Positions 31,193 through 42,720 of a DNA stretch of 64,000 nt are shown one piece after another. Source of the DNA: Sanderia malayensis. Taxonomy: Eukaryota > Cnidaria > Scyphozoa > Semaeostomeae > Pelagiidae. The notes beneath the pieces were generated by a model, which had not been told where the DNA came from, did no database searches, and was given only the letters and a program-made list of their open reading frames with translations. Made by a program: the position numbers and the translations under genes. The number at the start of each line of letters is the position of its first letter. The first letter of the stretch is position 1. Where the stretch lies: positions 87,659 to 151,658 of the forward strand of contig RQOL01000689.1 of the NCBI GenBank assembly GCA_013076295.1. The letters run 5' to 3'.

Positions 31193-31691
31193 CTGCAATT
31201 TTAATTGGAATATGTAATACTACATATTGAAGAGTTAAATTTAATAAGTACATTAGTTATCATTAGTTATTGGGATGAGAGAGGGATAATCTTAATGTTG
31301 TATGCAATTTCTTATCCGAAAAAACAATTGTCAATGGACAGATTGCAGTTTTCACAGAGAAAAGGAAAGCCATACTCCCATAGGCAATATCGGAGAGCAT
31401 GGCAAAGCATATCTCTTTGATACAGGCGCTACGCAGGACCCAGATCGTGTTGTTGTTGATAAACACCCCCGGACACTGGAGTGTTGTGAAAGTGTCCGGA
31501 TCGTTCTTGGTGGATCTTATTGACTGGAGTGGCGTGGCAAACCAGAAATGAATGTTCATCACACTATAAAGTGCAACAAAGCCGATCCGGTAGAACCACA
31601 ATCTGAGCCCTCGTGTTTGGTGTGTGTGTATTTTGGTAGACGCCCTTGAGAGCAACGCGATTTATGCTCTATGGTTTGTGAAGACCTTTAC

Positions 31692-32105
31692 AGGACTTCT
31701 TGGAAGACAATATTTTTTGTCTCATGTGTGTTTCCTCTGGGAGGAATACTTGAAGCCCGTCAAATGATGTTGCTCTGGACATGGCCACATATAACTGACC
31801 ATGTGTGAACACGGGCTCAGGTAAATACAAACCAACATACCTGAGAGATTGTCCTGTGCCTTGTTGATAGTAAGGCAGTATGCTAACCTGACTGGAAATT
31901 GCCGTCGCTTGATGTTGAACGGCATCTCAGTGTCTTGTGTTGACAATGTTATTCTGGGAATCATGACCTGCTGGCCTTTGTGTTCCCTCGTGATGATCTC
32001 TGCTGTGATGACGTTACGTCGGAGATGGCGTACAATAAGTCTTGTGCCATTGCAAAGACCTTTCTTTGGATTTAGATTCCTCAGAAGAATGATTGTTGCA
32101 CCAAC
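31692..32105 (-). pseudogene. Helitron C exon: helicase C-terminal motifs
   Basis: The exon opens VGATIILLRNLNPKKGL and contains YCLTINKAQ. One G lost from GGG near 31853 shifts the frame before the [12 protein letters not shown] segment. It ends CCT|gtaaag. This is a homopolymer indel, so a sequencing error is possible here. Confidence 0.82.
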
Positions 32106-32244
32106 CTTAAACAGAGAGAGTTGCAAATAACAATGTGTATTGCATTATAGTACTGTGATAATGAAGGATAATCAGGCTTAAAAAAGTGCTATCAGTGTGG
32201 ACTTCAATTCATGTGTACGTAATTATTACATAGGAAGATTATAC

Positions 32245-33275
32245 CTTGAGTCTAAGTCGGTGTAACGGCAATCCATTAGGAGTTAGATTGTTGATAAACT
32301 CAATTGGATATGCCGCCTCCTCATCTGGATCCTCTGTTATCACATTGTCTGTGCTGTAGTATGTTCTTTCAGGAGTTTGTAGTCTTTCCAGAATGATGTC
32401 ATTTATTTGATGTGAAAAGTCATTCTTTGGGGTAAGACAACAACGTTCTGACATGGTTACCGGATCCAGCATGAGGTGGGACTGTGGTGTGTTAGGCTCG
32501 GGATATATGAAGTTGAGCATTTCCTCTCGCGAAGATGTGCATATTTGGTGTGGCAAAGTGATATTGTTGAGTGCATCATGTGGTTCTTGTTTGTTACCGA
32601 GTCTTAGAAGCCATTCTGAGAATTCTCTGTACGATTGATCTTGAACAGCTCTCATGTTTGTGTGCAGGCGATGTTGTTGAAACTGTGCCCACAAATCACT
32701 GATTTGATATGATTTAAGACTCTCTGATACAATTTGCTCTCTTCCTGCCTTGGGAACAACCGGTAGAACTTGTCTAAAATCGCCACCAAGTAACATGAAT
32801 TTGCCACCAAATGGCTTGTCAACTCTTGTGATATCCCGAAGCAGTCTGTCAACTGCTTGTAATGCCAATGCTGGTATCATTGAAGCTTCATCCCATATGA
32901 ACAGGGTTGTTTCACGCAACACTTGTGCTCTTCGGCTCTGTCTCTTGACATTGCATGTTGATTCCAGCTTCAGTGGTATTGGAATTTGGAATTGCGAATA
33001 CGATGTTCTGCCATTAATAAGTAGTGTTGCTGCAATTCCTGACCAAGCCATACATTGAGCTTTGTGTCCAGAAGCATTGAGGTTGCGAACCAACGTGTTG
33101 TAGAGAAATATTTTCCCTGTGCCCGCTGGTCCGTCGAGAAAGTGACAGTTCTGTTCTGATTGCACCTCAATTGCTTGAATAATGGCTGTGTATACCACTT
33201 GTTGTTCTGGATTCAATGCAGCGCGCATTTGTTCTCCTTGCTCTCTTTCGTTTTCAACATCCATGTGATCCTCCT
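32245..33275 (-). CDS. Helitron C exon: PIF1-like helicase core
   Basis: The exon is open throughout. Walker A reads GPAGTGKIFLYN, with Ile in place of the Thr/Ser that coordinates Mg-ATP. Walker B FIWDEASMIP and GGDFRQVLPVVP are intact, and QHRLHTNMRAVQD follows. It starts AGGAGGATCAC after tttcag and ends CTCAAG|gtataa. The Thr to Ile change would be expected to cripple ATP hydrolysis. Confidence 0.88.
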
Positions 33276-33344
33276 CTGAAAACATAAACGATAGTTAATT
33301 TGGTATAAATAGAAGCATATATTGGCTAAGTAATTACAGTGAAT

Positions 33345-34162
33345 CTGGCGAATTTTTGCTCGCAAGGTCTAGGCTGCACTTGAGTTACTCTACCAATGAT
33401 TGGCATTGTTCTTCGTTGTCTGGCTGTCCATGTTTTTGAACGCTCCTGGAAGACATAGTGCTCTGGTATCTCATGATAGAGGTACTGACGTGCAGCTGGA
33501 TCTTGCTGGTTGAGTTCAAACCATGCTGTAAGTGTTGTTCTATCACCAATGTTGTTGAGCCTTTGTTCGTTATCATTGTCATGAAAGATGACTTGTTGCT
33601 CAAATGGTAGATGAACAGAAAGCCGTTTAACTATGTGGCTTTTGTCGTGCATGGGGAACTGCATAAGCCGATAGACAGCTTCATGTGGTCCAATATATCT
33701 TGCGTTGATGTATTGGCGCACCTCGTCATGTTCAATGTCTTGAGGTACTTGCTGTTGATTTTCTTCAAGAATTTCAACATGTGCCATATCATGTCCTTTG
33801 TGGATATATTTGAAGATGTACTTGACACTTTTTACTGTACTGCATATTTCCACGTTGATATGACACTGATATTTGATTAGTAGGTGTCTGTTGTGTGGCA
33901 CTACCCAGGTATCATCCAAAATGCGATTATTCACATTGACTGGATGAAGACCGCGTCGTCTATAGAGAGGATAGCCGTTGACATTGATTTGAGTGTCAGC
34001 AACTTGTTCTTTTGGAAAATGCTTTTTGCATTTGTTATTTTCCATGCACACGCATCGAGGATTTAAAATTCCACAGGGTCCATGTGTCATGTGTTTTAGG
34101 ACCAACTTGTGATATTTTGCATCCTGTGGGTCTGGAATCTCTGCTGATATCAGTTGATCCAC
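33345..34162 (-). CDS. Helitron C exon: Rep tyrosine half, 3' end deleted
   Basis: The exon has MTHGPCGILNPRCVCMEN, then KCKKHFPK, RHLLIKYQCHINVEIC and the paired-Tyr motif KYIFKYIHKGHDMA. The frame runs to CEQKFA and then enters intron sequence, because about 470 bp present in A (about 2122-2593) is missing at 33344/33345, including the splice donor. The linker to the helicase is therefore lost. Confidence 0.88.
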
Positions 34163-34283
34163 CTGATAATGAATATGATAATCAACAATTTTATAATAGA
34201 AATAACGTACAGAATAGTTGTACTGTGGATTGCGTATAAATGTCACAATAAGAGAAAGAATTATTAGTGTTTGCAAATATTAC

Positions 34284-35467
34284 CTGTTGTGGTGTTCGTG
34301 GTTTATCAGCTTGCGAAAGAAACAGGATCATGTGTGCGTGTGGTAGTCCTCTCTTTTGAAATTCTATGACATATACATGTGCTGTGACATGTCCAAGAAT
34401 GTGCTTGTGCAGAATGTCTTCAAGTAGTTCTTTGAGTTTGAGTTGAAATACTCGTGTGACAATGTCCGGTCGATCATTGGCCGTCTGGTGTGGTAGAATG
34501 TTTTCTTCTATCTCCTTCCATTTGGGATTGGCAGTCATTGTGAGGAAGATGTCTGGCTTGCCATACTTCCTTACGATTGTCATTGCATCTTGAAAATGTT
34601 GATACATGTTTCTTTGGCTGCCTGGAAAGGATGATGGTAGAATGATAACACGGCCAACATCGATATGGATGGGCTGATTCGGATTGTTAGCCCTGGCCAT
34701 CTGGTTTTCGATTTCAGCTCTTCTGTGGAGATGATCCATCAGGCCTCGATAAGTGTCAACACGAAGCTGACGTTGATTGTTCATAATCCAGTGCAGTTTA
34801 TTGCCTTCTATCTTCGTATATGCATCTACCAGATACTGTTGAAATAGAAGTGATGCAATGTGGATGGCTGAGAATGCATCCCTGACCTGGATTCTGTATA
34901 AATAGTATTCGGTGAGGGTCAGTCTGGTACGGCGATCACGATTGATGTGTTGTCGATCTCTTACATTTGCAGTAGGCAATCGTTGAAGGTCCAAACTGTA
35001 TCCTCTGTCACCGTGAAAGAATATCAATGGATACGTGAGAGGATCGGCACTTGGACTGGTTGCGTAAATCTTCATGAGATCTCCACGTCTTGTTTGAACT
35101 TGCAGTTCTCTGTCGTCAGGATTTGGTGCACCTCCATTTTGCACAGTATATATTGCTGCAATTTCTCTGGCAGTTGGATTATCGTATCTGCGATCTTGTT
35201 GTGGACGACCTGTTATGATCATTTTGAATGTCGGAACAGGCTGATTGTTTGCAATAGCTTGCTGCCGCTGTTCCTCCAATATTTCACCCATGCTTCGATA
35301 ATGTTGTGCAAATCGATTGACTGCCATTAATTCATTGTGGAGAAGTGCAACGATGTCCAAATCAAGACGTTGTTCTGTTGCAGTATTTTGCCGTTCCTGT
35401 AACGCTTGTTGTGTATCCATGATGTAGAGTTCTGCATACTTTCTGGATCTGTCTGTTTCTGTTACAC
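34284..35467 (-). CDS. Helitron C exon: Helitron-like N domain and Rep HUH motif
   Basis: A single open exon of 1184 bases with split-codon joins on both sides. In order it has VTETDRSRKYAELYIMD, LTYPLIFFHGDRGYSLD, FQQYLVDAYTKIEGNKL, GRVIILPSSFPGSQRNM, KYGKPDIFLTMTANPKW and EFQKRGLPHAHMILF. The two His of HAH are the metal ligands of HUH nucleases. It ends CACAACAG|gtaata. No lesion is seen. Confidence 0.92.
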
Positions 35468-35580
35468 CTGCGATTGGTAACGAAATATACTTAAATACAT
35501 AACATATGCATGAAAATATGAATTTGAGAGCAGAAATCATAAGTGAATAAATAGCTATGTGAAATGAATTGGTCATTTAC

Positions 35581-36613
35581 CAGTCATGTGATATGCCTTT
35601 CCGTGAATCGTGATAACTGGTGGTCCAGCTCTGGCATGACGTACAATATTAGCCTTCCATGATGCCATGGCCATTAATGAGTTGTATTGGCGGAAGTGCT
35701 TTAGGAAATATTTTGATTCGGCAGTATCACCAGTGTATAAATGCATGACACTGTTTGGAGGTGGTTGAATTAGATCCAGAGTGATTAAACCTCCCATGCA
35801 GCACTTGTTGTATTGTTTTTGGGAGTTAAGTTCTTCTTTGAAGTACTTTGCACCACAATGAATGCATGTTCTGTTCATTTTGTTTAAGTGGTGTGGTAAT
35901 GGGGAGAAGGGGATGAGGTTTTCAGCTTCATTGTTCTCAGGGACAGGGTTGTCAACTTGCATTTGCTGATCTTCAACGGGTTCTGGTATCTGATTTTCAT
36001 CAGGTACTGGAACTGCGTGTTGCATCTCAATGTCTGCAGGTTGTTCTCTTGCTTGAAGCTCTTGGTTCAGAATGGGAAGCTCTTGGTTCTGAATGGGAAG
36101 CTCTTGGTTCTGAATAGGAAGCTCTTGGTTCTGAATAGGAAGCTCTTGATTCTGAATGGGAAGCTCTTGGTTCTGAATGGGAAGCTCTTGGTTCTCAATT
36201 GGAAGCTCTTGGTTCTCAATTGGAAGCTCTTGGTTCAGAATAGGAAGCTCTTGGTTCAGACTGGGAAGCTGTTGGTTCAGAATGGGAAGCTGTTGGTTCA
36301 GAATGGGAAGCCATGGGATCTGAATGGGGAGCCGTGGGATCTGAATGGGAAGCTGTGGTTCCATGCCCATCTGCATTGGCTGCATCTGTAAAAGGGGATA
36401 CTGTGCAGGAAACGGTTGATATTCAGGGGCTTCTAGCTGACGGTTTTCAAGCTGCAATTGCTGAAGATCGTTGGCTGCTGCAAGTTCTGCATTGGTGGAC
36501 TCTGCCTCCGGAAGCTGAGGTTGTTCGTTCTGCTGTCCTTGATGCTGACGATACTGCCTCATGTGATTTCTACGTCCCGCTCCTGTGATACTTCTCTTGA
36601 CCTTGCGCGGCAT
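35581..36613 (-). CDS. Helitron C first coding exon: disordered heptad region and Cys motif
   Basis: I start at the Met of MPRKVKRSITGAGRRN because the basic N-terminus is shared with copy D (MPKKAKKGITGTSRRN). The upstream in-frame Met at 36661 is not shared. A Q-rich segment follows, then about 14 heptads of LPIxNQE type (36055-36355), an acidic stretch, PLPHHLNKMNRTCIHCGAKY with KCCMGG, and NSLMAMASWKANIVRH. It ends CATGACTG|gtaaat. One exon here corresponds to four exons in copy D. The lysine/arginine start could be a nuclear signal. Confidence 0.85.
36055..36355 (-). repeat. 21-bp coding minisatellite (heptapeptide NQELPIQ)
   Basis: About 14 tandem 21-bp units keep the frame. Residues vary at one position (Q, E, L or S). 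The same array is present in the duplicate at 59635-59935. The opposite strand is also open but is a shadow. Confidence 0.92.
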
Positions 36614-37624
36614 GGTGCAAGTTCTAATGTAAAAAAGAAGTATAAAGTATGAGATATACAATTAGGCCAAATTATTGTAAATGTTATTGCTTGTTGACAA
36701 TGGTCTTAATAGCAACAACAATGGAATAATTATGGCCTTGTGTAAAGCTAAAACAAAAAGAAATAAATATGATATTTTTCAAGGGTTCCATAATGATAAG
36801 GTAAAATTGGTACTGAAGTAAATGGAAAAGTATTGCTATATAATATAATGTATGTTAAATGAATATACTTACGTTTAAGCTGTGGTCGTTTCTGTTGGGT
36901 AAACAGTCACTAAGATGGAATAGAGTAAATTTATAGTTGAAAAAGAAATGAATAATGGACAAAAGCTCAGAATACCTGAATAAATAAAAATGAACTGTTT
37001 GAATCGAGTGCAGCAGTTTTGAATAATCTGTTGAAACACGATTTGAGAATTTGTTGTTAATAAACTTACTATCCATGAAAGAAACATCTAATTAACGAAA
37101 TAGTTTGTTGTACAGAGGCTCATTTGGAAAGAGAGAAATAAAAAACAAAAATATAAGTTTATTGTGGAGATGAGTTTGTGAAAGAGAAGTGTCCGTTATT
37201 TGAAAATAGATTTAGCTGGGCCTTTATTTATAACAAAAACACACAGTTAAAGAGTAAAATAGATCAGTGAGCAAGGGAAATTGTAGTCAAACAATAAATA
37301 TCTTACCGAGCCTTGTGTCTTTAAAATCTATGGATAGAAACAAAAGAGAAATCAGAATAGTTGTAAACTTAAAATATTTGATAAATAAATGATACCTGCA
37401 CAACACGTAACCCGTCTTTGCAATTAAAAGCATACGAAAAAAACAATAATTTTCGTCTTATGAGGCGAAGTAGTGATAAGTAATCTGGCTAGCTTGTAGT
37501 TATTAAAACATGTTGAAAGTAGGTATACTTACTCAGCGATAAATAAGATAAGATAATTATAGCCTTTAGAAAATTTGGCCGGTTAAAAATAGACAAAGTC
37601 TAATTTTAGAGGCGGGATTTCTAT

Positions 37625-37765
37625 TGTACTACATTGCCTCCGTGATTGGTTTATACGCATCACGTGACAAAAAAGGAGGGAAAATTCTCGTGGAAAGGGA
37701 TTTCCCCTTCGTCCTTCTGACTTTTAAAGGTGGGAAGGAGAAGCTTAGCACGTGACAGACTGGTT
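37625..37765. promoter_or_regulatory. Candidate divergent promoter
   Basis: A GC-richer island in AT-rich DNA with GATTGG (reverse CCAAT box), CACGTGAC twice (about 37666 and 37752) and GGGATTTCCC (37697-37706). It lies between the minus-strand Helitron gene and the plus-strand exons. The duplicate near 61200-61340 keeps the boxes, with one T lost from the third. The role is inferred. Confidence 0.35.
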
Positions 37766-38150
37766 GCGCTCAAAGAGATAGGATATAAGATAAGAAAACA
37801 TTATAAACTTTAAAATATTATGTTATGTTCATTTTACTGAATATTTACAGTTGGTTTAATAATATTCATATTTTTAAACAATATATTATCGTTCAATTGA
37901 GGAAGTTGATGGAGATCACAGGGTTCTGATGCATCAAGTTGATAAAAAGTGGCCGAAAGTATTCTAAAGGAAAAGAAGCCTCAGCCTCGGTAGATAACGT
38001 TGACGACGAAGAGAGCCGATCAAATCGGAGGAATATGATAAATGGTAATAATATAATTTGATCTTTGTAAATCTTTTCAATCAAGCACTATTAAGCAAAC
38101 TATAATGAGTTATGGTGTGTTTAACATTAATTGTTATCTATCAATTATAG

Positions 38151-38645
38151 AATTTGGACATATTGGAAGAGAATATGCATCCTTTCAACAGGCATGGCAG
38201 GCCTGGGTAAGTTTGTTACTCTAGTTGTTGTATGAAATAAGCAAAAAAGGCAAATTCAGAGCAGTTCTATAGGAATAATTGAAATGTGCTCTCCTTCTGT
38301 GTTTTGGTGTTTTGCTAGCTCATACTGCTATAAGCAATGAGTTGGCATTGCTGTAACCTGGAAAGTATTTTGAATTATTGAAACTGTGTGTTTGGTTAAT
38401 GGTTTCACTAAATTTTATTGTTGCTTGCAGGTGCTGATAGCTGAACAGAAAAGGAAAGAGTGTCCCTACTTGGTTTTTTGTGTGGTAAGTGTCAAATTAA
38501 TATGTGGGTTTTAAAATTAGAACAATAATATATGAATGGAACTGAATATAACAATGAACTGAATTTGGAACTATTTAAACAGGAAAAAGCATTGACCATG
38601 CATGAATATGGGAAATTTGTGAGATTGATTGGTAGGCCAGAAATA
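38151..38645 (+). CDS. Three small exons of an unidentified plus-strand gene
   Basis: Exons 38151-38206, 38431-38484 and 38583-38645 each sit between AG and GTAAG. If the first begins with two bases of a codon, all three join without a stop: FGHIGREYASFQQAWQAW, VLIAEQKRKECPYLVFCV, EKALTMHEYGKFVRLIG. I do not recognise the product. The duplicate copy has the same exons at 61850-61905, 62128-62181 and 62280-62343. Upstream and downstream exons could not be fixed, so this may also be old transposon sequence. Confidence 0.35.
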
Positions 38646-40319
38646 GTAAGTTATTATTAGTATGAATAATTCATGCATGAGCAAGGCCACTAAGCTACAT
38701 AACAACAGAACTACAAACAATAAAACTACATAACTACAACCTATCAAACAACATAACTACAAACTGAAAACTATTTAAAAACTATCTACAAACAGTAAAA
38801 ACCTGCATATAACATCCTCCATCTTATTTTGTAGGCTATTTTGGTTGTGAAGAATGAAAAACAATGGGTAAACTATAAGACAATATCATGTAAATATGAC
38901 TATGAAAAAATATATTGAAAAATGGAATATTGGGTGGTAGGTTGTTAAAAATAGGAGGTTCTTATATGCAGGTTTTTACTGTATAACTATGTACAATATC
39001 TACATGTTAAAATACGATATTTTTACAATTTTGGCACCACGTGCCAATTCGGCCTGCTCTGCCGAAAGTTTGTGGGAAGGGTTTTGGGTGACCACCTTCC
39101 CACCCTCTTTTTGGGGGGGCCTTTCTTTTTCGTTGGCCTTTGCCAATTTTGATAAAAGCCTCTGCTTGTGTTCTGTAAATTAACACATATAACATTGATA
39201 TGTTAAAGGTTGTTAACATTTTGTAAAAAGATGCAATGCCATTGTTAAAATGTGTATGTTAAACATGTGAAATACAATGTAAAAAGATGTACGTACACAA
39301 TTTCATTTGTCGGGATTCTTCTCCCAGTGGCAAACACTAAATTAAAACGCTTGCCGGCCAATTCTGGGAATTGGTCGGCACATTTTTTTTTCAATGCAGG
39401 TATACTGCTATATGTTATTTCCTAGGAGAAAAAGAAGATGGAAAGAGTAATGGTTGATAGCAGTTATGAAGATGAGAAATGTACTAATATATATATTAAT
39501 GTATTTAATATAATTACTTTGGTGTCTTTGCCAAGGGTTATTGCAATATTATTTTCCTTTGGCTTTGCATTTGCCATGTTGAAATGTTCTTAAAATGAAA
39601 TGTTGAAATGCATGTATAATTAATTTAAGGTTAGTGGAAAATGCTGCTGAGGGAGAATTATGGAAGATTAGAAAATGTTGTATTACTCAATTTACGAAAT
39701 TATGATAGTATGGAATTTGTGTGAATAAATAAATGAAGAGCAAAGATTGATAATATTAATAATAGAAAAGATACTTACAAATCTGCAATTGGGCGCGTAA
39801 AGGTGTGATAAACGAATGCTGAAGTAAACAAAGGTAGTAAGTAGTGTTAGAAATCGGTACACAGTGACTGTAAACTTGTTGTTAATAACTATGAATACAT
39901 TGAAGGCTGTTTTAGTTAATCTGCATTTGTTTTCTTAAATGTTTAAACTTTCAAAAGTTATTTAGAAAAATTTTTCACTTACTTGAAATTGGTGCGATCG
40001 AAATCTGAAAAGGTTTTTCGCGCGCTCGAGTGAAAGCTATTGTCTTTTGAAACTATAGCAACAATATTAAGATGGCCCCATGGAAAAGAATGAAATCGAG
40101 GTCTTCTGGACGCATGGGAACAACGTGGTGCTGGGTGAATTTCTTATGTTACAATAATGCCACATAGTTAAAGTAAGAATGGCAAGGACTATAGATTAGA
40201 GTGAACTACGAATTGGTGTAAAAATAGAGAGGGTATGTTAAGTTGAATAATAATCAGGTAAGGCATAAGTAGATATATATGGACATTAATTAAAGGTTGA
40301 CTCCCACACTAAATAATGC

Positions 40320-40560
40320 TGTGATCATTCAGTAAACTTCTTTCATTTCCCTACAAATCACTATGAAATTACAACACTATTTAGTATCAAAATTTACATG
40401 CTAGAAGTTATAATATATTTCTGACTTTATTATATATTATTTATTGTTTGATGGATTGTTATTTGATTGTCTTTCTTTATTAGGTAAACAAAATACAATA
40501 TTTTCTTAATCACTGTTTTGAATGTGGCAGTTTTTTGCAAGGTATATAACTTAAGGTATA
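40320..40560. other. AT-rich interval, nothing seen
   Basis: No repeat, frame or terminus is recognised between the end of the duplicated block and the microsatellite of Y2. Confidence 0.5.
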
Positions 40561-42553
40561 CATCTACTGTGCTATAAATTCGATTATGTTATACATCACT
40601 ATAAATTAATATACATACTATACTATACATTACTATACATACTATAAAAAGATACTATACCCACTATACCTGCCATAAAAACATACTATACCTACCATAA
40701 AAACATACTATACCTATTATAAAAACATACTATACCTACTCTACCTACTATAAAAACATACTATACCTACCATAAAAATATACTATACCTACTATAACTA
40801 CTATACCTACTATAAAAACACACTATATCTACTATACCTACTATAAAAACATATAATATACATACATACATACATACATACCTACATACTATACCTACTA
40901 TAAAAAAATACTATACCTACATACATACATACATACATACATACATACATACATACATACATACATACATACATACATACATACATACATACATACATAC
41001 ATGAGCCGGGTTCGGTCGCTTCGCTCCCTCCCCGGAGCCCGTCAAATAAAAGAAGCTTAATGTGGTTGGCGCGCTTCGCGCGCTGCATTCGCTTTCGCTC
41101 ATGCCCATACATACATACATACATACATACATACATACATACATACATACATACATACATACATACTATACCTACATACTATACCAACATACTTTTCCTA
41201 CATACTATACCAACATACTATACCTACATACTATACCTACATACTATACCTACATACTATACCTACTATACAAACATACTATACCTACTATAAAATCATA
41301 CTATACCTACATACTATACCAACATACTATACGTACCATACAAACATACTATACCTACTATACCTACTATAAAATCATACTATACCTACATACTATACCT
41401 ACATACTATACCTACATACTATACCTACTATTCAAACATACTATACCTACTATAAAATCATACTATACCTACATACTATACCAACATACTATACGTACCA
41501 TACAAACATACTATACCTACTATACCTACTATAAAATCATACTATACCTACATACTATACCAACATACTATACCTACTATAAAAACATACTATACCTACT
41601 ATAAAATCATACTATACCAACATACTATACCTACTATAAAAACATACTATACCTACTATAAAAAAACATACATAACTACTATAAAAACATATTATACCTA
41701 CTATAAAAAAACATACATAACTACTATAAAAACATACAAACACATGTCGAAAGCTTAAATCAGGAAAATCGTGCAAATAACGCCTGAAAAATTCATAACT
41801 TTGACTTTGTTTTCATTGGGCCTAAAGCGTTGGAAGCATGCCGAAGCAACGCCTACTACAAAAACTACAACTATTTCAACTCAAAATACTAAACAAAGCT
41901 ATCACCTGTGTTCCCAATTGTTTCCTGCAACTCTCCAGGGTCTTTGAAACAATAAGCAGATCTTTACAAAGGAAATTCAGCTCGTAACACTTTAAAGGGC
42001 GCCCTTTGTGTGCAAGACAAAAACACGCGTCTTCTCCAAAAGTACCTGTTGCAACCGAGGGCGAATAACGAAAAACGACCGAAAATTTGCATGGGTCGCC
42101 TGCAAGCCGAGGGCGAATAACGAAATTTGATCGACAACCACGTGGGTCGGGCAAAAAGAGCCAATCAAATTGCAGCAAGAGGCGAAACGCGTCACGTGAA
42201 CAGCGAATGCTTTGTTCGAAAATGGATTTCGGGACGCGAATTTGGAAGTTTCGCGAGCGTAAACCGTCGTTTTTTCGTGATAGCCAATTAGGCGAACTTT
42301 AACAAAGAATTTCCCAACCTTTTAGTCGAAACTGTGAGCTCTCATATAGATAACTTTTTGGTTCAGCCGGCAAAGAACAACTCACTTAAAAATAGGGCAA
42401 ATTGAGGGTCTAAAAAAAAAGCCTTTATGGATACCTCGTTCGCCGTTTCGGCCCATTGTTTTGGGGCGTTCGACCTATTGTTTCGGGTCGAATCTATTGT
42501 TTTAGGCAGAGTCTCGCCACCGTCACGTGACATCACAGAATATATATATTAGA
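40561..42553 (-). mobile_element. Non-autonomous Helitron Y2
   Basis: The minus-strand start TCTAATATATATATTCTG is at 42553. CACGTG is at +25 to +30 (42524-42529), followed by three ACAAT iterons and ATAAAGGCTTTTTTT. The body is the same as Y1 and Y3 down to about 41760, then come ATAC/CTATAC microsatellites around a CATGAGC module (41000-41103). No CTAG end was found on the left. The 5' end abuts the CTAG of Helitron F at 42554. Confidence 0.75.
40600..41740. repeat. ATAC and CTATAC microsatellites with internal 104-bp module
   Basis: The module 41000-41103 runs CATGAGC to GCTCATG, with GCTTCGC at 41018-41024 and a perfect hairpin GCGCGC TTC GCGCGC at 41069-41083. Everything else is ATAC or TACTATACCTAC repeat. 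Confidence 0.9.
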
Positions 42554-42720
42554 CTAGCCGGGGACGCTCGCTACGCTCGCTTCCCGGAGTCCCTCAAGTA
42601 AAAAAAGTTTAATGTGGTTGGCGCACTTCGTGCGCTGCATTCGCTAACGCTCATGCCCTTTGCCACCCCACGTACAGTGGTTTGGCTCGCCCTCGCCGCC
42701 CTGTCTATCTATTGTCACGA
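42554..42720 (-). mobile_element. Helitron F 3' terminus (type II hairpin, CTAG)
   Basis: On the minus strand there is one 114-bp-type unit, then CATGAGCGTTAGCGAATG, the perfect hairpin GCGCAC GAA GTGCGC (42621-42635), a spacer, and a CCGGG/CCCGG terminal stem with GCGTAGC (42570-42576), ending CTAG at 42554. The next base belongs to the TC start of Y2. Confidence 0.8.

Larger units (their letters stand above)
31123..36613 (-). pseudogene. Helitron C Rep-helicase gene, most open copy
   Basis: Exons (minus strand) are 36613-35581, 35467-34284, 34162-about 33345, 33275-32245, 32105-31692 and 31192-31123. The product would be a nuclear rolling-circle transposase: disordered N-terminus, Cys motif, Rep nuclease, PIF1-like helicase. 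The first two exons are fully open and join in phase (344 codons plus one base, then 1184 bases). Three lesions are seen: an approximately 470-bp deletion at 33344/33345 that removes the end of exon 3 and its donor, Walker A GKT changed to GKI, and one G missing from a GGG run near 31853. The first two are unlikely to be sequencing error, so I call it inactive. Confidence 0.9.
36614..40319. other. Region upstream of Helitron C (duplicated at 60193-64000)
   Basis: This AT-rich sequence has no long frame. Minus-strand donor-like sites (GTAAGT) occur at about 36870, 37066, 37303, 37529, 39775 and 39979, consistent with small untranslated exons leading into the Helitron gene. On the plus strand three phase-compatible exons lie at 38151-38645. 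An imperfect palindrome CCGGCCAATTC...GGAATTGGTCGG lies at about 39352-39376. The Helitron 5' end (TC) was not found. Confidence 0.5.

Noticed and set aside
35957..36391. Plus-strand Leu/Lys-rich frame opposite the heptad repeats (and its copy at 59537-59971)
   Set aside because: Shadow of the 21-bp coding repeat. The minus strand carries the shared N-terminus and Cys motif in frame.
31123..36613. Calling Helitron C an intact autonomous transposon
   Set aside because: Its long exons look clean, but the 470-bp deletion and the GKI Walker A cannot be dismissed as homopolymer error.
39007..39219. Proline/tryptophan-containing frames on both strands near 39000-39200
   Set aside because: Both strands are open over a short GC-rich patch. 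In the duplicate (62716-62955) single-base differences shift them, so coding is not supported.
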